20,056 nt of DNA from IMG/VR virus record IMGVR_UViG_3300017746_000232, positions 1 to 20,056 of that record. The stretch is one strand, 5' to 3'. Of the stretch, positions 1 through 8,887 are shown one piece after another (positions within the stretch are counted from its first letter, which is position 1; each line of letters opens with the position of its first letter). Under the pieces are notes generated by a model that did not search any database, was not told the origin of the DNA, and saw only the letters and a list, made by a program, of their open reading frames with translations. Both the position numbers and the translations under genes were made by a program. This stretch comes from a virus.

Positions 1-1626
1 AGTGTAGCACTTAGACGTTTCTCACGTAGATTAGGTGAAGCCAAAAAAGGTGTTGGTGAATTACGTCCAGCATTACGTGAAATAGGATTAAAAGACGCAG
101 AAATAAGGGCAATGAGTGCCGAACAAGCCTTATTTGCATTAGCAGATGGTATTGCAGACACAGAAGATGAATCCAAAAGACTAGCACTTGCGTTTAAGGC
201 GTTCGACAGTGAAGGTGCTGAGTTAGTTAACACCTTAAGGAATGGTAGTGAAGGCCTTAGGGAGATGTTTCGAGAGTTTCAAGAATTAGGAATATTATTA
301 GATAGAAGTAGCATCAAACAAGTAGAAGAACTTCAAGACAGTTTAACAAAACTACAAGCAGTAGGAACAGGAGCCGCTAATGCATTGTTAATAAGTTTAG
401 CACCAGCATTAACAGAATTAGTAGAAGGGTTTGCAGAAGCAATTACTAAAGAAGCAAAAGCACGTGGTGGCTTCCAAAAATTTGGACAATATTTAAAAGA
501 AGAATTTTTAACTATATTGCAAAAAATAGTAAGAACAGTTGCCGCATTATATAACATAATGTTTGACCTAACAATGCTTGTAATCAATACTGCTAAAGGA
601 TTTGGATTTTTTAGAACTGAAGCAGATGCAGTTAAAGAAGCACTAGAAATATTAACTGATTTAGACTTCGGACCACAACTAAACTTCGGTGGTGTCATTA
701 TGGACATGCTACAGTTTAAAACAGTCAGCGAAGATGTTAAAAAAGAATTAGAAAAAGTATTAGGCAAAGACGGCATTATAATTGATGATGCAGAAAGACT
801 TGCCGCTATAGATAAATTAAAAGCAAGATTAAAAACTATTGGCGACGATGGATTGTTTAAATTAGGCAAAATATCAGAAGAAGACCTTAACGGATTACTG
901 GGTGTATTAGAAAAACTAAAAGGTAAATCAACAGAAGTAGCAGAAGAAATAAATGAAGTTGTTGTAACAGGTACTAGAGGAACTATACATTTCCTAGATG
1001 CGGCACTTAACAAAGTGTTTGGTAAAGATAGAATAGACAAATTCTTTAGTGAATCACAAAAACATGCCGAAAAGGCAACACTTAGTATTGCTGACTTTAT
1101 TGGTATTACATTCGAATTATTACTAGAAGATATTGGTAGTTTCTTTAACAACATGAAAGAAAAATTAAGAAACAGTGGTATAGGTGATGCTGTTAAAACA
1201 TTAGAAGATGGATTTATTAAAGCAGGACAACTATTAGAAGATGCACTTACTGATGCAGTATTAACAGGTAAAGCCAGTTTTAGTGACCTAGCAGACCATA
1301 TTAAGAAAGTGTTAGCCAAAGCACTTATACAAAAGTTTATCACAGGACCAATATTAGGACTTATGGGACTAGCAGATGGTGGACCAGCAAAAGCAGGAAC
1401 CCCATACGTGGTCGGCGAAGAGGGCCCCGAATTATTTGTTCCAAATCAAAGCGGAACAGTTATACCAAATGATGAAATGACCAACGGTGGATCAGGATTA
1501 GGTGGAACAACAGTTAACTACAATATAAATGCAATTGACACAAGAAGTTTCCAAGAGAGATTAGCAGAAAATCCAGAGTTTTTATTTAACGTAACTAGGG
1601 TAGGCAGTAGGAGGCAACCAGCATAA
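1..1626 (+). CDS. Phage tail tape-measure protein, C-terminal part (5' end outside the window)
   Basis: The frame is open from base 1, so this is the C-terminal 541 residues of a longer protein and the ATG at 112 is only an internal methionine. Tape-measure proteins set siphovirus tail length and help DNA and the tail tip enter the host envelope. The visible part is rich in alternating charged and hydrophobic helix. It has hydrophobic stretches around bases 370-430 and 535-600, and near the end a Gly-rich segment ADGGPAKAGTPYVVGEEGPE followed by LFVP and SGTVIP. That ending is the classic C-terminal signature of many tape-measure proteins (xGGPVxAGxPYxVGExGPELFVP). The stop codon shares a base with the next start (TAATG), which implies translational coupling to the tail-tip genes. 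No catalytic (lysozyme or peptidase) motif is seen in the part present. The family call is confident. What precedes it is unknown. Confidence 0.9.
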   Translation, partial: SVALRRFSRRLGEAKKGVGELRPALREIGLKDAEIRAMSAEQALFALADGIADTEDESKRLALAFKAFDSEGAELVNTLRNGSEGLREMFREFQELGILLDRSSIKQVEELQDSLTKLQAVGTGAANALLISLAPALTELVEGFAEAITKEAKARGGFQKFGQYLKEEFLTILQKIVRTVAALYNIMFDLTMLVINTAKGFGFFRTEADAVKEALEILTDLDFGPQLNFGGVIMDMLQFKTVSEDVKKELEKVLGKDGIIIDDAERLAAIDKLKARLKTIGDDGLFKLGKISEEDLNGLLGVLEKLKGKSTEVAEEINEVVVTGTRGTIHFLDAALNKVFGKDRIDKFFSESQKHAEKATLSIADFIGITFELLLEDIGSFFNNMKEKLRNSGIGDAVKTLEDGFIKAGQLLEDALTDAVLTGKASFSDLADHIKKVLAKALIQKFITGPILGLMGLADGGPAKAGTPYVVGEEGPELFVPNQSGTVIPNDEMTNGGSGLGGTTVNYNINAIDTRSFQERLAENPEFLFNVTRVGSRRQPA

Positions 1627-2291
1627 TGAGTAGTTTACAAACAATTATAGATAATGCAACTTATCTAGAAATAAACAAACAAAAAGTTGCCGCATCGTCA
1701 GTTAGTAGAAGTGGAAGAATACTTACTGCTGAACGTGTGAATGCAATACCTTATAGATTTAAAGTAGGAATGCATAAAGGATTAGTATACAGTGACAACA
1801 GGGATCTTGTAGAAGCCTTAGACGCATTAGACGTTATTGTAAGTTCTAATGTTGATATAGGTGCAAGTAATCCTAATTTAAACTACATAACAAGTTATCA
1901 AGGTAGTGCATCTACTTCACAAGTTAATGAATTAGTAATGAGTAGCACAGGCACAGCAAACTTAGTTATAAGCACCGCAGGTGTAACTGGCGCACCAGGA
2001 GGCAATTTATTTGTTGTTGGTGATGTTATACAACCAGCGGGTAACACAGGAACATATAGATATCCTTACAATGTTACATCAAACGTTGCCTGGAATGCTA
2101 GTAGTGTTACAGTCCCAGTTCACAGACCAGTACTGGCACAAGACGGTGTAGCATTAACAAGTGGTGGTGTAAGAGTAGGAACAAACTGTAGGTACCATTT
2201 AAAATTAGTTAAGAAACCAAAAACACAAGTGCTACCACATAATAGATTAGGCTTTACAGAAGACTTCGAATTAGTAGAGGTAGTTCAATAA
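1626..2291 (+). CDS. Minor tail protein, tail-tip region (unrecognised family)
   Basis: A 221-aa protein between the tape measure and the gpL/DUF2163-like hub protein, overlapping both neighbours by one base (TAATG on each side). That position is where siphoviruses and gene transfer agents carry a distal-tail or minor-tail protein (lambda gpM, GTA gp12), and the role is inferred from position alone. The sequence is soluble and beta-rich. A Ser/Asn/Gly/Thr-rich middle (about residues 75-160) lies between better-ordered ends, and the C-terminus has a basic patch around KLVKKPKTQVLPHNRLGF. There is no signal peptide, membrane segment or catalytic motif. Codon use matches the flanking genes. I cannot name the family from sequence alone. 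Confidence 0.75.
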   Translation: MSSLQTIIDNATYLEINKQKVAASSVSRSGRILTAERVNAIPYRFKVGMHKGLVYSDNRDLVEALDALDVIVSSNVDIGASNPNLNYITSYQGSASTSQVNELVMSSTGTANLVISTAGVTGAPGGNLFVVGDVIQPAGNTGTYRYPYNVTSNVAWNASSVTVPVHRPVLAQDGVALTSGGVRVGTNCRYHLKLVKKPKTQVLPHNRLGFTEDFELVEVVQ

Positions 2292-2980
2292 TGGCAACAA
2301 CAATAGCACCAGTTACTGGCAAAACACATATTCAACATTGCATGATGGTTGACCTTACAATAGGTAGCACAACTTATTATCTAAGTGGTGCATACAAAAC
2401 AATTACATATGATGGTAATGATTACACAGAACTAGGTAGTTTCCTAGGTGTAAGTGAAATAGCAGAAGACATCAAAGCAACTAACGGTGATATTAATTTA
2501 AGTTTAAGTGGTATACCAAGTGACCAAAACTATATGAGTTTAATTTTAAACAGTGAAGTAAAAGGTGGTGTTGTAAAAATACACAGAGCATTTTTTAATG
2601 ATGATATGACTGTTGATAGTGCAAACATATTCCAACGTTATAACGGTATAATCACAAACTTTAGTATTGCAGAAAATACAAACATTATTGCAGGTGAAAA
2701 CACCAATAGTGTAACTGTAACATGTGCAAGTATAAACACTATTTTAGAAAACAAAACAGCAGGACAAAGAACAAACTTAGCAGATAGACAAAAACATTTT
2801 GCAAGTGATACTACATTTACCAGAGTAAGTGACTTACATAATGTTCAGTTTGACTTTGGTAAAGAATACAATGCCGGAGCAGGAGCCGGTGGGGGCTACG
2901 GTGGTGGCTACCATGGAGGCGGTGGATTTGGCGGAGGCATGGGTGGATTCGGAGGCTTTGGATTTATAGGCCACATGTAA
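2291..2980 (+). CDS. Tail-tip hub protein, gpL / DUF2163 (BR0599)-like, with glycine-rich C-terminal tail
   Basis: A 229-aa protein. The N-terminal half has LTIGSTTYYLSGAYKTITYD, then YTELGSFLGVSEIAEDIKAT and a short NLSLSGIP segment. This is the pattern of the DUF2163/DUF1833-type minor tail family (lambda gpL, GTA gp13) that forms the ring joining the tail tube to the J-like tip. The middle (residues 145-190) has a TCASINTILENKTAGQRTN and DTTFTRVSDL arrangement recalling that family's C-terminal part. The clustered cysteines that bind iron-sulphur in lambda gpL are missing: only two cysteines are visible, near residues 17 and 145. From about residue 191 the protein becomes almost pure Gly/Tyr/Phe, encoded by unusually G+C-rich DNA. 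The gene lies upstream of the GNAT-like and J-like genes, as expected for this module. The hub call is by motif pattern and position. Confidence 0.7.
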   Translation: MATTIAPVTGKTHIQHCMMVDLTIGSTTYYLSGAYKTITYDGNDYTELGSFLGVSEIAEDIKATNGDINLSLSGIPSDQNYMSLILNSEVKGGVVKIHRAFFNDDMTVDSANIFQRYNGIITNFSIAENTNIIAGENTNSVTVTCASINTILENKTAGQRTNLADRQKHFASDTTFTRVSDLHNVQFDFGKEYNAGAGAGGGYGGGYHGGGGFGGGMGGFGGFGFIGHM

Positions 2981-2981
2981 T

Positions 2982-3437
2982 ATGATTAGGCAAGCAACCA
3001 TACAAGACTATGATGACATAATGGCAATGATGATTAACTTTGCCAACAGTTCACCATATAATGCATTACAACAACCACAATACAATGACACTTATATAAG
3101 AAGGTTATTAGACAGTTTTAGCAAAGAAGGTTGCATACTGCTAGGCATAAAAGACAACAAACCAGTAAGCATGTTAATAGCACAAATACAAAGCGATGCA
3201 TGGTTACCAGAAATAAAAACAATGAAAGAAGTAGCATGGTGGGTAGAACCAGAACACAGACATAGTTCATTGGGTTATAGATTACTAAAAGAATATGTGA
3301 ACATAGGTAAAACTCTAGTAGACAAAAAAATTATAGAAGGTTTTACACTCACAAACATGGAGATATCGCCAGACTTTGATTTAGAAAAACGAGGTTGGCG
3401 ACCTATAGAAACAAATTATATATATGAGGGTGTGTAG
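2982..3437 (+). CDS. GNAT-family N-acetyltransferase-like protein in the tail-tip cluster
   Basis: A 151-aa protein. It opens with MIRQATIQDYDDIMAMM (beta1-alpha1 of GNAT folds), has GIKDNKPVSMLIAQIQ at residues 55-70 (beta2-beta3), and a core EVAWWVEPEHRHSSLGYRLL at 83-102. That core corresponds to motif A, where acetyl-CoA pyrophosphate is bound by R/QxxGxG/A. Here the loop reads RHSSLG, so the first glycine is a serine. The end, FDLEKRGWRPIETNYI, matches the usual GNAT ending in which a bulky residue follows an RGF/RGW turn. The start lies one base after the previous stop and the next ATG directly follows its stop, so it is part of the tail operon. In GTA and lambda-like clusters this slot normally encodes an NlpC/P60 or Mov34-type tail peptidase. 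Substrate unknown. Confidence 0.75.
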   Translation: MIRQATIQDYDDIMAMMINFANSSPYNALQQPQYNDTYIRRLLDSFSKEGCILLGIKDNKPVSMLIAQIQSDAWLPEIKTMKEVAWWVEPEHRHSSLGYRLLKEYVNIGKTLVDKKIIEGFTLTNMEISPDFDLEKRGWRPIETNYIYEGV

Positions 3438-6041
3438 ATGGCAGTATTTACAGCAATAGCAACAGCAATCGTAGGAGCAATCGGTATAAGTGGTATAGCC
3501 GCTACTATTGTAACTAGTATTATTAGTGCTGGTTTAGCCTTAGGAACTGCAAAAGCATTAGGTGTAATGGAACCACCTAAACAACAAAATACAAAAGATC
3601 CAGGTGTTAAGATACAATTACCCCCAAGCACAGACAACAGAGTGCCAGTATTTTACGGACAAAGTTTTACTGGTGCAATTATTGTTGATGCAGAAATTAA
3701 AAACCAAAACAACACAATGGTATATTGTATGGTTATTGGTGAACAAACAGATAGTGGTACTATAACAATTAATGACATTTACAGAGATGATGCTAAGTTA
3801 AACTTTGCAACTGGTAGTGCAAATGTTATTAGTGCAACAGATCCAAATGCTACAAACACAACTGTTATTGCAAACAAAATACGTTGTAGAGTGTTTGCCG
3901 GTAACGCACAAAGTAGTGTAAATCAAATATTTCCAACAAGCAACAAAGTAGCCGCACAAACATTAATGTCAACTATTACTAGTTCTACTAATTACGAAGG
4001 TTTAGTTTATTCAATTATAGAAATGGATTATGATGCTGAAAATGGATTGCAAGGTTTAGGTGCTATAACATATGACATCAACAACAGTTTAAATGAACCC
4101 AGTAACGTGCTGTTAGACTATCTACGTAACGATAGATATGGTGCTGGGCTTAGTAATGCTGATTTAGATTTAAACAGTTTTAACGACCTCTATGACTATT
4201 CAAATGCCCAAGTAGCCTATACAACAGCCGCTGGTGGTAGTGATACACATGACAGATGGCAAGTAGATGGTATGTTAAGCACATTTGTTCCAGTAAAAAC
4301 AAACATTAATGAAATATGTAGAAGTTGCCAAGCCTATTTTGCCTATGATGCCAAACAAGGTAAGTTTAAAATTATATCAAACAGAGCGGCAACTGTGGCA
4401 GAACAAGCCAATGCATTTGTGTTTAATGATGATAATATTGTTAGCAGTATTGAAATAACAAGCACAGAATTATACAGTTTATATAACAGTATTGATGCTG
4501 AATATCCAAGTGTAACCAAAAAAGACCAAACAAATACCATAATTATATCAACACCAAGTGGTGATAGAAACACCAACGAGCCCGATAACCCTTTGAATAC
4601 TAGATTTAATTTAGTTAACGACCGGGCAAGAGTAGGTAACTTAGCAAACATTGACTTACGTCAAGCAAGAACAAGTACTGTATTGAGCTTTACTGCAGAC
4701 TATAGTGCTATTGTGTGTGATGTAGGTGATGTAGTTAAAGTTACAAACAGTTTATATGGATTTACAAACAAATTATTTAGAGTTATGCGTGTTACAGAAA
4801 TAGAAACATCAGATGCAATGCTGGGTGCAAAAGTTATGTTGTTAGAATACAGTGATGACATTTATACTCACAACGATATACAAAGTGATGGTACCGTAGG
4901 ATTGCCTAATATCAATAATTGGTGGATAAATTGGGGTAACTTAGATATTGCAAATCTTATTGCTAACATAAATGTTGTAGACAGTCCAGCAACAAACACA
5001 GGTAATATTCTACATGCAAACGGGGTAGTGCAAACACCTAATGTAGCACTATCAACTATAAACTTACCAGTTATGGGTGGTGTTGGTAGTAGTTTATTCG
5101 ATGTTGGTGTAACAATACCAGCAAATGTTACTGCAGACACAATTGAAGTAGTAACCACAAATGAAGATATTACTAATAGCACACCACAATTAAATGTTGT
5201 AAGAAGTCATGATGTAGGTGCAGGTGACCACTTTACTCCAGGCGAAACAATTAGAGTTCCAATTATATCAAATGAATTTGGTATAAACACATATTATGAT
5301 ATTGAACGTAGACCAGCAGAAGGCAACATCAAAGCCAAAGTAAGAGTTAAAGATTCAAAAACAGGTGCGGTATCACCAGAAAAAGAAAGTGGTGCCTTTT
5401 TTATTAAACCACAAGGCTCAGTTACACCACAACAATTACGTGATATTGGTGCTGGTGTGCAAATAGAAGATAGACCAGCAAATAATAATAGTGTTGTTAG
5501 TAGTAGTTTAGGGTCAAACGATTTAGGAAGTGCAGGATCAAAAATAACAAACACATTTCCCTATGATTTAAAAGGTATTGATGAAGGTGACTACAGTATA
5601 ATTGCTTCGGGACAAGTTGGTGGACAAATGCCAGCGTCTGGATCATTTAATTATTCTTTTGGACATGGCGGTGATGTTATATATGAACAACGTTATCTGG
5701 CAAACAATGCATTGCAAGGCAATACTTATATACAATCCTTTGGTTATGGAGGCGGCACCGGTGGCCCGGGCGGCGTAGGCTTTCAGATAATAGGACAAAC
5801 TTCTGCACCACCTCCAAGTGTGTCAACAGAAAAAATTAATATATCAGATGCATCTGGCAGAGCAATAGTAACCGCGTTAGGTCAACCTACAACTGGTTTC
5901 ATTTATACTCCTAAAGAAGCAAATGTTATATTGTATGGTAATACAGATATAGATTCGGCAGTCGGTGCAGTAAGATCATTTAGTAATCTAAAATTTGATA
6001 TGATAAGAATTACAAAAGGAGATAGGTTTTTAACTCTTTAA
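3438..6041 (+). CDS. J-like tail tip / host-specificity protein
   Basis: An 867-aa protein. The first 35 residues are Ala/Ile-rich and hydrophobic (AIATAIVGAIGISGIAATIV), like the membrane-active N-terminal segment of lambda gpI or of J-like fusions. Next comes IQLPPSTDNRVPVFYGQSFT, typical of the start of the J/GTA gp15 hub domain. A long hub region follows, with LGAITYDINNSLNEPSNVLL and LRNDRYGAGL (about 210-240). The middle contains NLANIDLRQARTSTVLSFTA and DVGDVVKVTNSLYGF, recognisable J-family landmarks in which VGDVVxVTN precedes a fibronectin-like part. The C-terminal third is Ser/Asn/Gly-rich and includes a short glycine-rich loop (YGGGTGGPGGVGF) before a beta-rich end. The protein should cap the tail tube and contact the receptor. 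The start is supported by GAGGGTG a few bases upstream. Confidence 0.85.
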   Translation: MAVFTAIATAIVGAIGISGIAATIVTSIISAGLALGTAKALGVMEPPKQQNTKDPGVKIQLPPSTDNRVPVFYGQSFTGAIIVDAEIKNQNNTMVYCMVIGEQTDSGTITINDIYRDDAKLNFATGSANVISATDPNATNTTVIANKIRCRVFAGNAQSSVNQIFPTSNKVAAQTLMSTITSSTNYEGLVYSIIEMDYDAENGLQGLGAITYDINNSLNEPSNVLLDYLRNDRYGAGLSNADLDLNSFNDLYDYSNAQVAYTTAAGGSDTHDRWQVDGMLSTFVPVKTNINEICRSCQAYFAYDAKQGKFKIISNRAATVAEQANAFVFNDDNIVSSIEITSTELYSLYNSIDAEYPSVTKKDQTNTIIISTPSGDRNTNEPDNPLNTRFNLVNDRARVGNLANIDLRQARTSTVLSFTADYSAIVCDVGDVVKVTNSLYGFTNKLFRVMRVTEIETSDAMLGAKVMLLEYSDDIYTHNDIQSDGTVGLPNINNWWINWGNLDIANLIANINVVDSPATNTGNILHANGVVQTPNVALSTINLPVMGGVGSSLFDVGVTIPANVTADTIEVVTTNEDITNSTPQLNVVRSHDVGAGDHFTPGETIRVPIISNEFGINTYYDIERRPAEGNIKAKVRVKDSKTGAVSPEKESGAFFIKPQGSVTPQQLRDIGAGVQIEDRPANNNSVVSSSLGSNDLGSAGSKITNTFPYDLKGIDEGDYSIIASGQVGGQMPASGSFNYSFGHGGDVIYEQRYLANNALQGNTYIQSFGYGGGTGGPGGVGFQIIGQTSAPPPSVSTEKINISDASGRAIVTALGQPTTGFIYTPKEANVILYGNTDIDSAVGAVRSFSNLKFDMIRITKGDRFLTL

Positions 6042-6055
6042 ACCTTTAAAATTAT

Positions 6056-6469
6056 ATGGAAAGAAAACATTATATATTTTACAACACAACAACTGGTGTA
6101 ATTACTGCTAGTAGAAATTTAACGGAATCACAAGCCATGAAACATTGCAACGCAAACAGCAATACTGGATGTATGGAAGGAATTGTTAATAATCTAAATG
6201 GTTATAAAATAGACACTAGCACAGACCCAGTTAGTATTGTTAGTAACACAGACAACATGAATATTAATACACCTAAACCTTCATGCAGACTACAAAGAAA
6301 TGGTATGTTACAAGGAAGTGATTGGACTCAAGCGGCTGATAGTCCGTTAAGTGATAGTAAAAAGGCAGAATGGGCAACATACAGACAAGCACTAAGAGAT
6401 TTAATTAACGGATTAGATGACGATTTAGCAACAGCAGAGGGAGTAGTATGGCCTACTCCACCATCTTAG
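6056..6469 (+). CDS. Phage tail assembly chaperone-like protein (Phage_tail_APC family)
   Basis: A 137-aa protein. Its diagnostic feature is the segment from residue 80 to 115: QRNGMLQGSDWTQAADSPLS, then KKAEWATYRQALRDL. The pattern RNxxLxxxDWTQxxDSPLSxxxKxxWxxYRQxLRDL is characteristic of the phage tail-fibre/tail assembly chaperone family (Pfam Phage_tail_APC), which is found beside fibre genes and at the end of fibre-associated proteins. The protein ends soon after the motif with VVWPTPPS, also usual for the family. The N-terminal 75 residues, with several Asn/Thr runs and four Cys, show no recognised domain. It sits between the tip protein and the fibres, which fits a role in fibre assembly. 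No clear Shine-Dalgarno is seen in the 14-base gap before its ATG. Confidence 0.8.
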   Translation: MERKHYIFYNTTTGVITASRNLTESQAMKHCNANSNTGCMEGIVNNLNGYKIDTSTDPVSIVSNTDNMNINTPKPSCRLQRNGMLQGSDWTQAADSPLSDSKKAEWATYRQALRDLINGLDDDLATAEGVVWPTPPS

Positions 6470-6478
6470 GAGAATAAA

Positions 6479-8002
6479 ATGCCGTTAGGAAGTGGTAAAT
6501 TAGGATTTTTCAAAAATAGACAACTAGGAGTTGGTGGAGGCACTATTCCTATCAATACCTCTATGAGTTTAAATCTAACTTATAGCGGTAATACAGGTAT
6601 TAGTGTAGAAGCAAATGCTTTAAATATTGCAATAGATAGTAATTTTGCTAACAGTATAGTAAGTTATGCAATCACAGGTAATATTGCATCTAGTGACTTT
6701 GCAGATGCTACACTTACAGGCAATTTAACTTTAGATGCTAATGGCAATGCTAGTATATCTAAAACTATTGTAAGCACAACAGGTGCAGGACATAAAGATT
6801 TTATTTTTAGTGTTATAAGACCCGGTTCAAGTGTAGTACTTGCAAATACAGACAGTCAATACATATATGAAGTAATTGGAGATAACATAAGTGGTGGAGA
6901 TACCACAACAACAGCAGTTATTGAAGCAGGTAGTCATAAAATACATCAATTTACCACAGTTGGTAATGCTAATTTAACAATTACAAGTTTTGGTAATGAA
7001 AGCGGTAACACAAATGTTTGGAACAGATACTTTAGAACAGACAGCAGTAACAGTTATTTTGATGCTTCAGCAATGGGTATATCATTTAGAGGAACTGTTA
7101 TAGGTGCAGGCGGACAAAGAGACAGCCTAGGAGGTCCTGCAGGTGCTGGTGCTGGTGAATTAGGTATTTTAAAATATCCTAGAGCAAACATATATACTAT
7201 AGAAAGTTTTAGTGGTGTTGGAACACATGTAGTTACAGTAGGCGGATCAACGACTTCTCAATCCGGTGCACCTACAAATCCAGAAGCAAATTCAACTATA
7301 TTTACAAATTATGGTAGTTCTACAACTGTTAGAAGAATTGCATTAGCAGGTGGTGGAGCAACTAACATTGGTGGCAAGGGTGGTAGTGGACGAGGTAAGG
7401 CTTCTGAAAGATTAGCAACTGCTAATACTGATTTAGCAACCACAGGCGGAACATGGGCTAATAATTTTAGTCAATTTGTTGCTTTTGCAAGTGGTAGTAG
7501 TGGTAATGGTTATGGACCAGGAACGTATGGTAGTAGAATGGGAGGTGGTGGAGCCTTTGGTATAAGTGGTGCTTTTGTAGGTGTTACATCAAATACAAAT
7601 GCTTACGGAGCCAATGTATCAACAGGTAACCAAACTTATGCTAGTAGTGGTTCGGCAGAATTTGCTCCTGAAACTGGTGGACATGGTGCTAGGTTTGCCG
7701 CTAACAGTAGTGTAAACAGTAATGATCCAGCTCAACAATTTCCATATTTTGGCAACGCAAAAGATTACGTATCTTTTAAATATAATCCTATATATGATGG
7801 TGCTAATACTTTTGTTTGTTGCGGTGGTGGTAGAAGTTCTGGTACTGGATCAGGCTCTAATCAGAATCCAAGTATAGGCGAATATTCATTTGGTGGAGGA
7901 GGACGCTCTTCAGCAAACATAAGTTACACTCAAGATGGATTTGTAAGTTTTAGTTACCCACATGGTAATGTAAGATTTATAACAGGCTCTGTTGTTACAT
8001 AA
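6479..8002 (+). CDS. Glycine-rich tail fibre / adhesin-like structural protein
   Basis: A 507-aa protein with a good ribosome site (AGGAG six bases before the ATG, overlapping the previous stop). The N-terminal 25 residues (MPLGSGKLGFFKNRQLGVGG) form a short conserved-looking attachment segment. Residues 30-140 are a beta-rich Ser/Asn/Thr domain. From about residue 140 (EAGSHKIHQFTTVGNANLTI) to the end it has the layout of glycine-rich fibre domains: VIGAGGQRDSLGG, LAGGGATNIGGKGGSGRG, GGGGAF, CCGGGRSSGTGSG, SFGGGGRSS and a final VSFSYP strand. In other phages comparable Gly-rich segments build polyglycine-II or tip-adhesin structures that touch the receptor. That analogy is inference. A C-C pair sits in the VCCGGG motif. 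No lectin or enzyme domain is seen. Confidence 0.75.
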   Translation: MPLGSGKLGFFKNRQLGVGGGTIPINTSMSLNLTYSGNTGISVEANALNIAIDSNFANSIVSYAITGNIASSDFADATLTGNLTLDANGNASISKTIVSTTGAGHKDFIFSVIRPGSSVVLANTDSQYIYEVIGDNISGGDTTTTAVIEAGSHKIHQFTTVGNANLTITSFGNESGNTNVWNRYFRTDSSNSYFDASAMGISFRGTVIGAGGQRDSLGGPAGAGAGELGILKYPRANIYTIESFSGVGTHVVTVGGSTTSQSGAPTNPEANSTIFTNYGSSTTVRRIALAGGGATNIGGKGGSGRGKASERLATANTDLATTGGTWANNFSQFVAFASGSSGNGYGPGTYGSRMGGGGAFGISGAFVGVTSNTNAYGANVSTGNQTYASSGSAEFAPETGGHGARFAANSSVNSNDPAQQFPYFGNAKDYVSFKYNPIYDGANTFVCCGGGRSSGTGSGSNQNPSIGEYSFGGGGRSSANISYTQDGFVSFSYPHGNVRFITGSVVT

Positions 8003-8046
8003 AACAACCTATTTTTATAATAAAAGCATAAATACTGTATTATAAA

Positions 8047-8070
8047 GTTATAATGGAACACCATTATAAC
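8047..8070. promoter_or_regulatory. Perfect 10-bp inverted repeat (hairpin/operator) with embedded TATAAT
   Basis: In the 90-base gap between two fibre genes, GTTATAATGG (8047-8056) is followed by a four-base spacer AACA and the exact reverse complement CCATTATAAC (8061-8070). No T-run follows, so it is not an intrinsic terminator. The left arm contains a TATAAT hexamer, and ATAAATACTGTATTATAA lies just upstream. It could be an operator over a promoter, or an mRNA 5' stem-loop ahead of the 8093 gene. The sequence does not decide between these. Confidence 0.5.
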
Positions 8071-8092
8071 GCTATTTCCAACAGGAGAGAAC

Positions 8093-8878
8093 ATGTCAGG
8101 TAGATTACTATCCTTTTCACAATATTTAGGTGGAAGCAACAATTCAATTATTTCTGAAGTATTTCCAAGTACTCAAAAAACATTTCAATATGATTACCCA
8201 TCCAACATAGCACAATACGCCTTTAGTATGTCAAGTCAAACTATTGTCGTTGATACATTAAGTTATGATTTAAACACAGGTAATCCTAATTTTACTAACA
8301 GTAATGTAGTAGGTGTTTTTGCAAATACCACAATTACAACTAGTGGTAATGTAGTACCAGTAAGTAACGCAGACGGAACAGTAAATATTACTATTCCTGC
8401 TAATTTATATGCTGGACCAATTGAACCAGATGCAAGGGCCAATGTGCCTATTAATGTTGTAGAAATAAAATGGCAAGATAATGGTAGCACACCAGCAACT
8501 GTTGAAAGTCATAGACATGCTCAAATACAAAGATACGAACCAGGTGTCACTGTAGGAAATCCAAGATTAAGTAACGTATTTTTACCATTAGGCATAGGTG
8601 CTATAAGCACATTTACAGGTGCAGGCACAGCCGATGCATCGAGAACACCAGGCACATATTCAGGCATTACAGGTACTACATCAGGACCAAGTGCAACTAC
8701 TGGACAATCAGGCAATGGTGCAACATTCGAAGCAGTAGTTTTAGCCAATGGTGTATGTGATTTTGACATTATTACACGAGGACAAGACTATGTAATTGGA
8801 GATACTATTAGCATTCTAGACAGCAGTTTAGGTGGCGGTGGTGGAGCCGATATAACTATAACTGTTACAGCAACATAG
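8093..8878 (+). CDS. Structural (fibre/baseplate-associated) protein, marine-phage type
   Basis: A 261-aa protein starting after a strong AGGAGA ribosome site. It begins MSGRLLSFSQYLGGSNN. It has a beta-rich middle with INVVEIKWQDNGSTPATVES and HRHAQIQRYEPG, a Gly/Thr/Ser-rich linker (about residues 180-210), and a C-terminal unit with ITRGQDYVIGDTISILDSSL followed by five Gly and ADITITVTAT. The GxxYxxGDxIxI...LGGGGGxDxxITV pattern is a repeat commonly seen in virion proteins of marine phages, including T4-like ones. It lies between the glycine-rich fibre and the 1437-aa fibre, so a role in the distal tail is likely. No enzymatic motif is visible and the exact function is unknown. Confidence 0.65.
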   Translation: MSGRLLSFSQYLGGSNNSIISEVFPSTQKTFQYDYPSNIAQYAFSMSSQTIVVDTLSYDLNTGNPNFTNSNVVGVFANTTITTSGNVVPVSNADGTVNITIPANLYAGPIEPDARANVPINVVEIKWQDNGSTPATVESHRHAQIQRYEPGVTVGNPRLSNVFLPLGIGAISTFTGAGTADASRTPGTYSGITGTTSGPSATTGQSGNGATFEAVVLANGVCDFDIITRGQDYVIGDTISILDSSLGGGGGADITITVTAT

Positions 8879-8887
8879 GAGTTATAA

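Noticed and set aside
333-1343. Long minus-strand ORF (336 aa) opposite the tape measure
   Set aside because: It is the mirror of an A-rich coding frame with few stop-forming triplets. The protein is a low-complexity Ser/Leu/Asn string with no motif, and the + strand frame has a clear family signature.
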